Source of the DNA: Chthonomonas sp. UBA2362
GTDB taxonomy: Bacteria; Armatimonadota; Fimbriimonadia; Fimbriimonadales; Fimbriimonadaceae
Length of the DNA: 64,000 nucleotides
Reading direction: 5' to 3'
Assembly: GCA_002344135.1 (NCBI GenBank)
Contig: DDTO01000011.1
Location: forward strand, 72,970-136,969
In this document: piece by piece, positions 8,222 through 16,932 of the stretch
Layout of the letters: each line of letters begins with the position of its first letter
Position numbering within the stretch: position 1 is the first letter of the stretch
The notes under the pieces: model-generated
Told to the model about the DNA's origin: nothing
Seen by the model: only the letters and a program-made list of their open reading frames with translations
Database searches by the model: none
Program-made: the position numbers and the translations under genes

Positions 8222-11152
8222 TTAGTGCTGCGTCAGCGCCTCGTCAAGGTTCAAAACCAGATTGCACGCGAGGGTCCAGGCTGCGAGGTCAGTGGTGTCG
8301 AGTTTTCGGTCACGCGAAGATTCGCCGATCGCGAGCAACTGCTCGGCAGCCTCTCGATCCGCTTCGAAGTTCTTGCGCTCAGACGCAACGAGATCGAGGA
8401 CGATCCGTCGCTCGGTACTCGAGGGGCGGCGGCCGACCGCGATTCGGAAGGCGTGGTCGACGCGATCATCCGGGCTAGTTCGCTCGGAGAGGATGCGCTG
8501 AGCCATCCGGCGGGCCGCCTCGACGAAGCCTGTCTCGTTGAGGGTTGCCAAGGCCTGGAGCGGCGTGTTCGTCCGCGAACGGCGCACGACGCAGGATTCG
8601 CGCATCGGCGCGTCGAAGAGCAGCATGGTCGGAGGCGGGCTGGTTCGCTTCCAAAAGAGATAGAGGCTCCTGCGGTACAGGGCTTGGCCTTTGTCCTGAA
8701 CATACTTGGCAGTGTCGCTGATCGGGTAGGCGATCGCCTCCCAAAGTCCCGTCGGCATGTAAGGTTTGTCTCCATGCCCTCCTGGTCTCTCGACGAGGAG
8801 ACCGGCGGCGTAGAGGGCCGAGTCGCGAACGACCTCGGCATCCAGCCGGAACCGCGGTCCACGCGAGAGCATCCGGTTCTCGGGATCTTTCGCCCGCTTT
8901 TGAGCGCTCGCCGTCGACGCCTGACGGAAGGTGGCGCTCGTTACGATGAGGCGGTTGAACTTCTTCAGGCTCCAGCCATCCTTCACGAACCGAGCCGCCA
9001 GAAAGTCGAGCAGGGCGGGATTCGAAGGCCACTCACCGCGGCTTCCGAAGTCTTCGCTGGAGCGGACGATCCCTTCGCCGAAATGCTGCTGCCAGATCCG
9101 GTTCACCGTCACACGGGCGACCAGAGGATTGGACGGATCGACGAGCCACTGTGCCAGGCCGAGGCGATTCTTCGGTGCCTTCGGCGGCAATGAGCCAAGA
9201 GCGAGGGGCACAGCTCGGTCGACGGCCTCCCCGGGCATGCTGTATTCGCCACGTTTGAGCACCCGGGTTTCACGGGGCTTGGGCAGTTCTTCGGCGATAT
9301 AGGTGAAGGGCACATCGGCGTCGACCTTGGCGTAGGCGGCCTTCAGTTCTCGGTAACGCACGGCCGGTTTCGACTCGGGGCCCAGTTCGAGGTAGGAATC
9401 GAGGCATTCCCTACTTTCCTCGGGCTTCAAGCTCGCGGCGGCGGCCAATTGCGCCGCGCGGACTTTCCGCCGGGCGACCGCATCCCCCATGGCATAGAAG
9501 AACCCGTCGGGACCACCGCTGTTGACAATTTTTACCAGCAGGTCATTTTGACCCTGTTTCAGATCGAGCTTCACGTTGTCCGCCCCCATGCCGAGCCCGC
9601 GTAGGGCTTTGTTGTCGTGGACCAGCGCCCCGTTCAGCCAGATACGGATCGCGTCGTCGCTATCGAAACGGAGACCGACGGGGCCGGCGACCGATGCGGT
9701 CAGGGTGGTCCGAAGGTACGCGGCAGCATTCTCTTTGCCGACGACTGGCACGATCGGTTTCTCGTTCTCGATCTTGATGTCTCGCCAGGTCGCCACTTCG
9801 CTCGAGTTTGGTTCGGGTCCGCGGGGGGCAGCGAAGGCTTCGTCGAAGGACTTCGCCTCGAATGGGCCGGCGACCTGCCAAGCAGTCATTTCGGGGAAGG
9901 TCGGCGCGTTTGCCTTGGCCCAAGTCTTGGCCGCGTGGAGATCGGTCTTGGCGAGAACGGCGTCCATCTCGGTTTGCAGGCGCGCGAGTTCTCGCTGTTG
10001 GCCGGGATCGGGGGCCTTCATGACCGGAGCATGGAGTTTCAGGTTACCGTCCAGCGGCGGATCGGCGGTGCTGTTGAAGAACGCGTAGAGTGCGTAATAG
10101 TCCTTCTGCGAAATCGGGTCGTACTTGTGGTCGTGGCACTTGGCGCAGGCGAGCGTCGTGGCCAGAAAGATCGTGGAGGTCGTGTCCACACGGTCGAACG
10201 TGTTCTTGGCGAGGAACTCCGCCTCGATGACGCCCCCTTCGTTCGTTGTCGGGTTCATCCGGATGTAGCCGGTGGCGATCTTCTGGTCGAGGGTCGGTTT
10301 CGGAAGCAGATCGCCTGCGATCTGCCAGATCGTGAACTGATCGAAGGGAAGGTCCTCGCTCAGGGCGCGCACCACCCAGTCTCGGTAGGGATAGACCGCG
10401 CGTTCGTTGTCGATATGGAGGCCGTGGGTGTCGGCATACCGGACTGCGTCGAGCCAGTACCGCGCCTGGTTTTCCCCATAGCGCGGGCTCGCAAGCAGCC
10501 GATCGACGAGGCGTTCGTAGGCTTCGGGCTTCTTGTCGGCGAGGAATGCGTCGATCTCGGCCGGGGTCGGGGGAAGTCCGGTCAAAGTGAGGCTCGCGCG
10601 CCGGATCAGGGTTTCGCGATCGGCCTCCGGTTCGGGGGCGAGACCGACGCGGTCCAGTTCGGCGAGGACGAAGGCGTCGATCGGGTTCCGGACCCATTTG
10701 GGGTTCGAGACTTTCGGCGGAACGGGGGTCTTGGGAGCCTCGTAGGCCCAGTGCTTGCGGTATTCGCCGCCGGCTTCGATCCAACGTTCGAGGATCGCCC
10801 GTTCCTCCGGGGTGACCGGATCGATGCCCGAGGCGCGTGGTGGCATGCTGCCCATCTCGATGCGCTTGATCATCATGGAGTCTCCCGGCTTGCCGGGGAC
10901 CAGTGCTCGGTAGCCGCCGCGGTCGGCAGTCGCACCCGCGAAGGAGTCCAGGCTGAGATTGCCCGTCCGAGCGAGGGCCACCTTATCGGTGCCGTGGCAG
11001 GTCCAACAGCGCTTCGCGAGGATCGGACGGACGTCGCGATTGAAGTCGATCTTCCGTGGTGGTTCCTGATGCCGCCCGGCGAGTGGCGTTGCGAAACCCC
11101 AGACGGCGACCACGAGAGCGGCCAAAGGCACGAACAGGCGAGCGCGAAGCAT
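8222..11152 (-). CDS. secreted PSCyt1-DUF1549-DUF1553 protein
   Basis: 976 residues from the ATG at 11152. A signal peptide (MLRARLFVPLAALVVAVWGF) is followed by a planctomycete-type cytochrome segment with CWTCH at about residues 49-53 and the MPPRAS motif, then DUF1549 (with ACAKCHDHKYDP), then a beta-sandwich insert of PA14/carbohydrate-binding type (IRIWLNGALVHDN), then DUF1553 (NRIWQQHFGEGIV; TPLQALATLN). These proteins occur in Planctomycetes and relatives, normally beside a DUF1501 partner, and are suspected to act on polysaccharides; biochemistry is lacking. No DUF1501 gene is adjacent here. TATAAT at 11167-11162, 9 bases before the ATG, marks a near-leaderless promoter. The open frame continues upstream over carA but that part is antisense shadow. 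Confidence 0.9.
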   Translation of the reverse strand: MLRARLFVPLAALVVAVWGFATPLAGRHQEPPRKIDFNRDVRPILAKRCWTCHGTDKVALARTGNLSLDSFAGATADRGGYRALVPGKPGDSMMIKRIEMGSMPPRASGIDPVTPEERAILERWIEAGGEYRKHWAYEAPKTPVPPKVSNPKWVRNPIDAFVLAELDRVGLAPEPEADRETLIRRASLTLTGLPPTPAEIDAFLADKKPEAYERLVDRLLASPRYGENQARYWLDAVRYADTHGLHIDNERAVYPYRDWVVRALSEDLPFDQFTIWQIAGDLLPKPTLDQKIATGYIRMNPTTNEGGVIEAEFLAKNTFDRVDTTSTIFLATTLACAKCHDHKYDPISQKDYYALYAFFNSTADPPLDGNLKLHAPVMKAPDPGQQRELARLQTEMDAVLAKTDLHAAKTWAKANAPTFPEMTAWQVAGPFEAKSFDEAFAAPRGPEPNSSEVATWRDIKIENEKPIVPVVGKENAAAYLRTTLTASVAGPVGLRFDSDDAIRIWLNGALVHDNKALRGLGMGADNVKLDLKQGQNDLLVKIVNSGGPDGFFYAMGDAVARRKVRAAQLAAAASLKPEESRECLDSYLELGPESKPAVRYRELKAAYAKVDADVPFTYIAEELPKPRETRVLKRGEYSMPGEAVDRAVPLALGSLPPKAPKNRLGLAQWLVDPSNPLVARVTVNRIWQQHFGEGIVRSSEDFGSRGEWPSNPALLDFLAARFVKDGWSLKKFNRLIVTSATFRQASTASAQKRAKDPENRMLSRGPRFRLDAEVVRDSALYAAGLLVERPGGHGDKPYMPTGLWEAIAYPISDTAKYVQDKGQALYRRSLYLFWKRTSPPPTMLLFDAPMRESCVVRRSRTNTPLQALATLNETGFVEAARRMAQRILSERTSPDDRVDHAFRIAVGRRPSSTERRIVLDLVASERKNFEADREAAEQLLAIGESSRDRKLDTTDLAAWTLACNLVLNLDEALTQH

Positions 11153-11161
11153 TCTGAATCC

Positions 11162-11167
11162 ATTATA
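11162..11167 (-). promoter_or_regulatory. -10 element (TATAAT) of the DUF1549/DUF1553 gene
   Basis: Perfect TATAAT on the minus strand, 9 bases before the ATG at 11152, with no Shine-Dalgarno between them. It lies in the 45-base divergent region shared with carA. Confidence 0.6.
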
Positions 11168-11197
11168 GGGCAACGCGGTACACTCCGCGGAACTCCC

Positions 11198-12298
11198 TTG
11201 GCGTTCCTCGTGCTTAGCGACGGCGCCGTCTACGCGGGTCGACCGCTCGGGGCGGCGGGCGAGACGACCGGCGAAGTCGTCTTCAACACCGGCATGACCG
11301 GTTATCAGGAGATTCTCACCGATCCGAGCTACGCCGGCCAGATCGTCCTGCTCACGTACCCGCTCATCGGGAACTACGGCATCAACGACGACGACTTCGA
11401 GTCCGATCGGCTCCAACCGGCCGGCCTCATCGTCCGCGAAGCCTGCGACTTGCCCTCGAACTGGCGCTCCACCCGGACTCTGCATCAACTCCTCGCCGAG
11501 CGAGGGATGGTCGGCATCCAGGGCCTCGATACCCGCGCGATCACGAAGCGAATCCGATCGGGAGGGGTGACGATGGGGATCATCACGCACGGCGATCCCG
11601 ACGAGGCACTCCTGCGCTTGCGAGGCACACAAGTGTACGGCGAGAGCGATTTCGTCTACTCGGTCACGACCAAGGCGCCTTACGCCTGGGGCTACGCTGG
11701 CAAGGAAGGGATCGAGGAGAGTTCGGAGGGCTATCGGTTCCGACTCGCAGTGCTCGACTGCGGGCTGAAGCATAACATTCTGCGCCGGTTTGCAGCCCTG
11801 AACGTGCGCTCGATCGTCCTTCCCGCCGCTACCCCAGCCGAGGAAGTGCTGGCCTGGAATCCAGATGGCATCCTTCTTAGTCCTGGCCCCGGCGATCCTT
11901 CGCGCCTGGAGCCGGTCATCGAAGCGGTCCGCCATTTGCTGGGGCAGAAGCCGGTCTTTGGTATCTGCCTTGGCAACCAACTGCTCTGCCACGCGCTGGG
12001 AGGTCGCACGTTCAAGCTGAAGTTCGGGCACCGGGGGAGCAACCATCCGGTCAAGGACCTCGAGGATGGGACCGTAACCATTACCTCGCAGAACCACGGC
12101 TACGCGGTCGATCCCGATTCGCTCGCTGGGACCGGGGCGGTGATTACGCAGCTGAACCTCAACGACGGCACCGTCGAGGGCATCCGCGCCGCGGGCGTTC
12201 GCGCCTCCAGCATCCAGTACCATCCCGAGGCGGCTCCCGGTCCTTGGGACTCACGCAAGTACTTCCTGCAGTTCGTCGAACAGATGGCCGGCGGCTAA
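11198..12298 (+). CDS. carA: carbamoyl-phosphate synthase small (glutaminase) subunit
   Basis: Hydrolyses glutamine and channels ammonia to CarB for carbamoyl phosphate (pyrimidines and arginine). 366 residues from a TTG at 11198; this start restores the usual beginning (MAFLVLSDGAVYAG), whereas the GTG at 11210 would remove four residues of the first strand. The N-terminal half has FNTGMTGYQEILTDPSY; the class I amidotransferase half has GICLGNQLL (nucleophile Cys), SQNHGYAVD and YHPEAAPGP (His and Glu of the triad). carB is not in the window. The stop overlaps the convergent DUF3187 gene by 4 bases. A weak TACACT at 11179-11184 may be its -10. Confidence 0.95.
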   Translation: MAFLVLSDGAVYAGRPLGAAGETTGEVVFNTGMTGYQEILTDPSYAGQIVLLTYPLIGNYGINDDDFESDRLQPAGLIVREACDLPSNWRSTRTLHQLLAERGMVGIQGLDTRAITKRIRSGGVTMGIITHGDPDEALLRLRGTQVYGESDFVYSVTTKAPYAWGYAGKEGIEESSEGYRFRLAVLDCGLKHNILRRFAALNVRSIVLPAATPAEEVLAWNPDGILLSPGPGDPSRLEPVIEAVRHLLGQKPVFGICLGNQLLCHALGGRTFKLKFGHRGSNHPVKDLEDGTVTITSQNHGYAVDPDSLAGTGAVITQLNLNDGTVEGIRAAGVRASSIQYHPEAAPGPWDSRKYFLQFVEQMAGG

Positions 12299-13254
12299 AA
12301 CCGCACCCGATAGCGAATTCCGCCCGTGAAGTCGGGGCCGATGTTTGCGCCCTCGGGGAACGCTCCGTTGAAGAGGTCGCGGTCCTCGCTGAAGAAGAGT
12401 TCCAGCGTTTCCCGGTCCGACAGCCGTCGGCGATAGCCGATCGTGATGAGGCGGTGGGTCGCGTCCGCTCCGGAGACTCCGGTGACGATCGGGGAGCGCT
12501 CGCTCTGCCATTGGAAAATCCAGGTGTCGCGCGAGTTGCGGGCGTAGATCACCGCCAAAGCTTCTTGGTCGACGAGGCCGCGGGTGCTCGGCAGGCGAGT
12601 GGCGGCGCCTTGGGCGACGAGGCCGACCTGGGCGTGGAGGCTCCAGCGCCGCACGATCGGCGCGCGATAGTCGACCGATAACCCCGCGTCGAACGACCCA
12701 CTTCCGAGCAGCCGTGATGGATCGCCGGTGGGAAGCTTGAGTGCTGCCGACGCGCTGAGCCGGGGGCCGAATGCTTGGGTCGCTCCGATGGTGACGTCGC
12801 CGAGGCCGCTCGCGCTGCCGAACGAGTACTCGCCGGCCAAAGCGATCGTCGATCGCCGCGGCGGCGTAAAATCGCGGGCGGGATCCGTCCAGCGGAGCAC
12901 GTTACGATGCCACCAGTCGATCAGTTCGTCGAGAAATCCGCTGCCTCGGGCGAGGATCGGCACCTCGAGCCAGACCTCCCGGTCGGCTCCGAGCGACCAC
13001 CTCCGGCCGATCGAGATACGGTCGAGCTCGGCGTCTTCATCGAGGAATCCGATCCTGCGGAGGTCGTTGGCGATCGTGAGATCGATGCTCCATTCCCCTT
13101 TCGCTTGGGTACTGTCTGGCAGGCGCCCGAGCGGCATCCGGAGGAACATGAGCGAGATCGCCCGGTGGTTGCGCGTCTGGATCGGATCGCGCAATTCCTG
13201 CCCCACGATCGAGTGAGCGAGCGCAAGCAGCAGCACGAGAAGACCGAGTCGCAT
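12295..13254 (-). CDS. DUF3187-like secreted/outer-membrane protein
   Basis: 319 residues from the ATG at 13254 (MRLGLLVLLLALAHSIVG signal peptide). The body is rich in alternating amphipathic strands separated by turns (VWLEVPI, SIALAG-like repeats, LHAQVGLV, HRLITIGYRRR) and ends in RYRVRF with an aromatic terminal residue, as in outer-membrane beta-barrels. Length and layout resemble the DUF3187 family, for which no function is established. The chosen ATG lies 7 bases after TAGAAT (13267-13262); the ATG at 13263 would overlap that hexamer. Confidence 0.7.
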   Translation of the reverse strand: MRLGLLVLLLALAHSIVGQELRDPIQTRNHRAISLMFLRMPLGRLPDSTQAKGEWSIDLTIANDLRRIGFLDEDAELDRISIGRRWSLGADREVWLEVPILARGSGFLDELIDWWHRNVLRWTDPARDFTPPRRSTIALAGEYSFGSASGLGDVTIGATQAFGPRLSASAALKLPTGDPSRLLGSGSFDAGLSVDYRAPIVRRWSLHAQVGLVAQGAATRLPSTRGLVDQEALAVIYARNSRDTWIFQWQSERSPIVTGVSGADATHRLITIGYRRRLSDRETLELFFSEDRDLFNGAFPEGANIGPDFTGGIRYRVRF

Positions 13255-13261
13255 CGGAGGC

Positions 13262-13267
13262 ATTCTA
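13262..13267 (-). promoter_or_regulatory. -10 element of the DUF3187 gene (leaderless)
   Basis: TAGAAT on the minus strand with 7 bases to the ATG at 13254 and no Shine-Dalgarno. This decides the start codon. Confidence 0.5.
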
Positions 13268-13305
13268 TCGCCTTGCTGCTGAGGTCGTTTTGCCCGGTCC
13301 CGATG

Positions 13306-13314
13306 TGCTAAAAT
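13306..13314 (+). promoter_or_regulatory. extended -10 promoter of the nusA operon
   Basis: TGCTAAAAT: a TGN extension directly followed by TAAAAT. No good -35 is visible at the right spacing, as is common for extended -10 promoters. Predicted transcription start is near 13321, about 65 bases before the nusA ATG. Confidence 0.6.
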
Positions 13315-13337
13315 GCTGGCTAACGAGGCGCATACGG

Positions 13338-13366
13338 AAGGCGGCTTTCAGGGGCCGCCTTTTTGT
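13338..13366 (+). terminator. intrinsic terminator in the nusA leader (putative attenuator)
   Basis: GGCGGC (13340-13345) pairs with GCCGCC (13354-13359), extended by two A-T pairs, with an 8-base loop, and is followed by five T. It lies on the coding strand between the nusA promoter and the nusA start, not behind any same-strand gene, so it can only stop transcription entering the operon. Confidence 0.7.
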
Positions 13367-13386
13367 TAAGCCAGAAGAGGTCGAGC

Positions 13387-14514
13387 ATGGATATCTTGCA
13401 TGAACTGAGTCAAATCGCACAGCAAAGGGATATTCCGCAGGACGAGTTGATCCGGGAACTGGAGGAGGCCATGGCGGTGGCCTACAAGAAGTTCGTCGGC
13501 ACTACCGGCGACGTGACCATGCGCATCGAATTCGGGGGCCCGACGGGCTTCCAACTCTTCGTCCAGAAGGAAGTCGTCGGCGAAGTGATGGATCCCTCTT
13601 ACCAAGTGGCCATCAACGTCGCGCGGACCAAGAAGCCCGACGCGGAGATCGGAGACTTTATCGAGTATCTCGTCGATCCGAACCGGTTCGGCCGCATCGC
13701 CGCCCAGACGTTCAAGCAAGTGATGAGCCAGAAGATGCGCGAGGCCGAGCATCGCCAGGTCCACGACACCTTCGCCGAGAAACTCAACGACGTGGTGAGT
13801 GGCACCGTCACCCGCCGCGAAGACCCGATCGTCTATATCGAAGTCAACAAGATCGAGGCCGAGCTGCCCAAGTGGGAGCAGGTGCCGACCGAGCGATACC
13901 GCATCAACGACCGGCTCCGAGTCTATGTCCTGCGAGTGGAGGATTCGCGGCGCGGCCTAAAGGTTATCGTCAGCCGCACCCATCCGAACCTCCTTCGAAA
14001 GCTTTTCGAACTCGAGGTGCCGGAAATCGCCGACGCGATCGTCGTGATCAAGAGTGTGGCCCGGGAGCCCGGCCAGCGCAGCAAGGTCGCCGTCATCAGC
14101 ACCGACGAGCGTGTCGATGCGGTCGGGGCCTGCGTGGGGCCGCGCGGCTCGCGAGTCCAGTCGATCGTGGACGAATTGTTCGACGAGAAGATCGACATCG
14201 TGCCCTGGAGCGAAGACCCGCGAACGTTCATTACGAACGCATTGAGCCCCGCGAAAGTGAACTCGATGAAGCTGGACGAGGAGAACCGAAGCGCCTATGT
14301 CGTCGTGCCCGACACCCAGTTGTCGTTGGCGATCGGCAAGGGCGGACAGAACGTCCGTCTCGCCGCTCGGCTGACCGACTGGAAGATCGATATCCGAAGC
14401 GAAGCGCAGGCCGCCGCCGAAAAGGCAGAACGCAAGAAGGAAGCCGACCAGGTGGTCGCAGTCGCCCAAGAGGCCGGTGTCACAGAGCCGAGTGAAGCTG
14501 CGGAGGGCGCCTAA
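13387..14514 (+). CDS. nusA: transcription termination/antitermination factor NusA
   Basis: 375 residues; binds RNA polymerase and nascent RNA and modulates pausing, termination and antitermination. Order: N-terminal RNAP-binding domain, S1 domain (VSGTVTRREDPIVYIEV), KH1 with VGACVGPRGSRVQSIVDEL, KH2 with LAIGKGGQNVRLAARLTDWKI, then a short acidic/basic tail without C-terminal acidic repeats. The ATG at 13387 follows AGAAGAGG at 13373-13380; the in-frame start 24 bases earlier lies against the terminator hairpin and is rejected. First gene of nusA-ylxR-infB; rimP is not upstream as it is in many bacteria. Confidence 0.97.
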   Translation: MDILHELSQIAQQRDIPQDELIRELEEAMAVAYKKFVGTTGDVTMRIEFGGPTGFQLFVQKEVVGEVMDPSYQVAINVARTKKPDAEIGDFIEYLVDPNRFGRIAAQTFKQVMSQKMREAEHRQVHDTFAEKLNDVVSGTVTRREDPIVYIEVNKIEAELPKWEQVPTERYRINDRLRVYVLRVEDSRRGLKVIVSRTHPNLLRKLFELEVPEIADAIVVIKSVAREPGQRSKVAVISTDERVDAVGACVGPRGSRVQSIVDELFDEKIDIVPWSEDPRTFITNALSPAKVNSMKLDEENRSAYVVVPDTQLSLAIGKGGQNVRLAARLTDWKIDIRSEAQAAAEKAERKKEADQVVAVAQEAGVTEPSEAAEGA

Positions 14515-14779
14515 GTTCTCGCACCAAGGGTCACCACCGACGCGGACCTGCGTCGGCTGCCGAAGGGCGACGTCGCAAGGCGACCTCGTGAGGATCGCGC
14601 GACGGACGGACGGAAGCATCGGTTTGGCGGATCGAGACGGGCGCGGCGCCTATGTCTGCCCGAGGGCGGAATGCATCGAGAAGGTCCTCGCCGGGGACCG
14701 GCTCGCACGGGCGCTGAGAACCAAGATTGGGACCGAGGATAAGGAGGGCCTGCGCAAGGCTTTATGGGACAAACTGTAA
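14477..14779 (+). CDS. ylxR: YlxR-family (DUF448) RNA-binding protein
   Basis: 100 residues from a GTG at 14477, overlapping the nusA end by 38 bases and the infB start by 16, so the three are translationally coupled. The YlxR signature TRTCVGCRR is followed by LVRIARR, GRGAYVCPRAECIEK and LARALR, the conserved RNA-binding fold. Members sit almost invariably between nusA and infB; the precise role is unsettled. An AGAGG at 14469-14473 supports the start. Confidence 0.92.
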   Translation: MSQSRVKLRRAPKFSHQGSPPTRTCVGCRRATSQGDLVRIARRTDGSIGLADRDGRGAYVCPRAECIEKVLAGDRLARALRTKIGTEDKEGLRKALWDKL

Positions 14780-16707
14780 AGAATAACGAAATGCAGCGAG
14801 AAGTAGCCGCACTGGCGGAGAAGTACGGACTCGCTCCCGGACAAGTGACGGGGGTGCTCTTGGACTTGGGGATCGAGTCCGAAGGCGGGCATTTCGAAGC
14901 GGACGAAGACGTCTTCGAGCTAGTCGAGGCGTCGCTCGAAGAGCATCGCGGCTCGAAGGAGATCGCGATGCTGCCCAACCGCACGCCGCGCGACATCGCC
15001 TCCGCCCTCGGCGTGCCTCAGCAAGAAGTCCAGAAGACGCTGATGATGAAGCTGAAAGTGATGGCGCAGCTCACGACCAGCCTCAAGCCCGAAGTCGCCG
15101 AGCAACTGGTCGAGCAGTTCGGCTACAAGGTCGTCTGGGCCGAGGCGAGCAAACCCAAGCCCGCGCCGCCCAAGCCGAAGAGGCCTCACAAGGTGGAGGG
15201 CGCGCAGCCCCGTCCGCCGGTCGTTACGATCCTCGGCCACGTCGACCACGGCAAGACCTCCCTCCTCGACTACATCCGCAAGGCCAACGTCGCCGCGAAA
15301 GAGCACGGGGGTATCACCCAGCACATCGGCGCCTATCAGGTCGAATTGCCCGAGGGCAAGATCACGTTTCTCGATACTCCCGGCCACGCAGCCTTTACCG
15401 CCATGCGGGCTCGGGGCGCGCAGGTTACCGACATCGCCGTGCTCGTGGTGGCCGCCGACGACGGCATCATGCCCCAGACTATCGAGGCGATCAACCACGT
15501 CAAGAACGCCGATGTGCCCATGATCGTGGCGGTCAACAAAATCGACAAGGCGGACGCCAACCCCGAGCGGGTACTCAGCCAACTGCCCGAGCACGAGGTC
15601 GTCCCCGAGGCCTTCGGAGGTCAAACCATCGTCTGTCCCGTCTCGGCGATCACCGGCGAGGGAATTCCCCACCTTTTGGAAATGATCCTGCTTCAGGCCG
15701 AGATCATGCAGCTGAGCGCCGACCCCAAGGGCACTCTCGAAGGCGTCGTCATCGAGGCGAAAATCGACCGCGGGCGCGGCCCCGTCGCGACGATTCTCGT
15801 CCAGAACGGCACCTTGCACCTGGGTGACTCCCTCCTTGTCGGCCAAACCTACGGCCGCATCAAGGCGATGACCGACTACCTCGGGGAGAACCTCAAGGAC
15901 GCCGGGCCCTCGACACCGGTGGAGGTGCTCGGACTCAGCGACGTGCCCGACGCCGGCGACCACGTTCAGTGGTTCAAGGACGAGCGGGCGGCGCGCGAAA
16001 TCGCCGACAGCCGGCAGGAGGATCGGCGCATCGCCGGCCTCACTACCGGGAAGAAGGTCATGTCCCTCGAAGCGCTGAAGGGCATGCTCTCCGAAGGCGA
16101 AACCAAGGACCTGAACCTCGTCGTCAAGGCCGACGTCTCGGGAAGTGTCGAGGCGGTTCGCGGCCTCATCGAGAAGATCGAAAACGACGAGGTGGATGTG
16201 AAAGTCATCCACAGCGGCGTCGGAAGCATCTCCGAGTCCGACATCCTCCTCGCTAGCGCCGCCAATGCAATCTGCGTCGGATTCAATGTTAAACCCGAGC
16301 CGGGCGCGAAGAAGGAAGCCGAACGGCGCAAGGTCGAAATCCGTACCTACAACATCATCTATGAGCTGATCGAGGATATCGAAGCCGCCGTCAAGGGCAT
16401 GCTCGCGCCGAAGTTCGAAGAGGAGTATCAGGGCACCGTCGAGATTCGCGTCGTGTTCAACCTCTCCCGCCAGGGCATCGTCGCCGGCTCGCACGTCACG
16501 GACGGCAAAATCACGCGCAACTCGCACGTGCGGGTCAAGCGCGGCAACGACCTCGTCTACACCGGCAAGGTGGCCTCGCTCAAGAACGTCAAGCAAGATG
16601 CGCGCGAGATGATTGCCGGGCAGGACTGCGGCATCCAATTCGAGGACTTCACGGCCTTCAAGGAAGGCGATATCGTCGAGGCGTTCGACATCGTCCAGGT
16701 GAATTGA
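14764..16707 (+). CDS. infB: translation initiation factor IF-2
   Basis: GTPase that places initiator tRNA on the 30S subunit and promotes subunit joining. 647 residues, with a short N-terminal region compared with enterobacterial IF-2. An IF2_N-like region is followed by a Pro/Lys linker and the G domain: GHVDHGKTS (G1), FLDTPGHAAFTAMRARG (G3), VNKIDKAD (G4), then beta-barrel II, the alpha/beta domain (VKADVSGSVEAVR) and C-terminal domain IV. ATG 14764 overlaps ylxR; an in-frame ATG at 14791 is the alternative. No rbfA or nusB follows. Confidence 0.97.
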   Translation: MGQTVKNNEMQREVAALAEKYGLAPGQVTGVLLDLGIESEGGHFEADEDVFELVEASLEEHRGSKEIAMLPNRTPRDIASALGVPQQEVQKTLMMKLKVMAQLTTSLKPEVAEQLVEQFGYKVVWAEASKPKPAPPKPKRPHKVEGAQPRPPVVTILGHVDHGKTSLLDYIRKANVAAKEHGGITQHIGAYQVELPEGKITFLDTPGHAAFTAMRARGAQVTDIAVLVVAADDGIMPQTIEAINHVKNADVPMIVAVNKIDKADANPERVLSQLPEHEVVPEAFGGQTIVCPVSAITGEGIPHLLEMILLQAEIMQLSADPKGTLEGVVIEAKIDRGRGPVATILVQNGTLHLGDSLLVGQTYGRIKAMTDYLGENLKDAGPSTPVEVLGLSDVPDAGDHVQWFKDERAAREIADSRQEDRRIAGLTTGKKVMSLEALKGMLSEGETKDLNLVVKADVSGSVEAVRGLIEKIENDEVDVKVIHSGVGSISESDILLASAANAICVGFNVKPEPGAKKEAERRKVEIRTYNIIYELIEDIEAAVKGMLAPKFEEEYQGTVEIRVVFNLSRQGIVAGSHVTDGKITRNSHVRVKRGNDLVYTGKVASLKNVKQDAREMIAGQDCGIQFEDFTAFKEGDIVEAFDIVQVN

Positions 16708-16712
16708 GACCA

Positions 16713-16783
16713 TGGTAGCCCGCGGATGGCTCTTGCCGCGGGAACACGGCTCACCGGGGGCACAAACCATCCCCCGGCTACCA
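16713..16783. repeat. BIME-like palindromic repeat, copy E1
   Basis: 71 bases bounded by TGGTAGCC and GGCTACCA, which are inverted repeats of each other. Inside are two hairpins: stem CCCGCGG/CCGCGGG with loop ATGGCTCTTG, and stem CCGGGGG/CCCCCGG with loop CACAAACCAT. Copy E2 at 22708-22779 has the same boundaries and similar loops but different stem sequences. Confidence 0.75.
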
Positions 16784-16932
16784 ACCAGATAACGCGATTT
16801 TCGGGCGTGCGATTCTTTCGCCGCATACACTGATTTCACGCACGCTTTGCGATCGCCCGGAAACTGGGCAGCATGCAAGCGAGAAATCTCTTCGAAATCG
16901 TCTTCTGCGGGCTCGAACCGATGGAGCCCGCC

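Noticed and set aside
11153..12223. N-terminal extension of the DUF1549/DUF1553 frame through carA
   Set aside because: Antisense to carA; the signal peptide and a TATAAT fix the start at 11152.
14920..16878. 652-codon open frame on the minus strand over infB
   Set aside because: It is the antisense shadow of IF-2 in GC-rich DNA; its translation has no domain, while the plus strand has all GTPase motifs.
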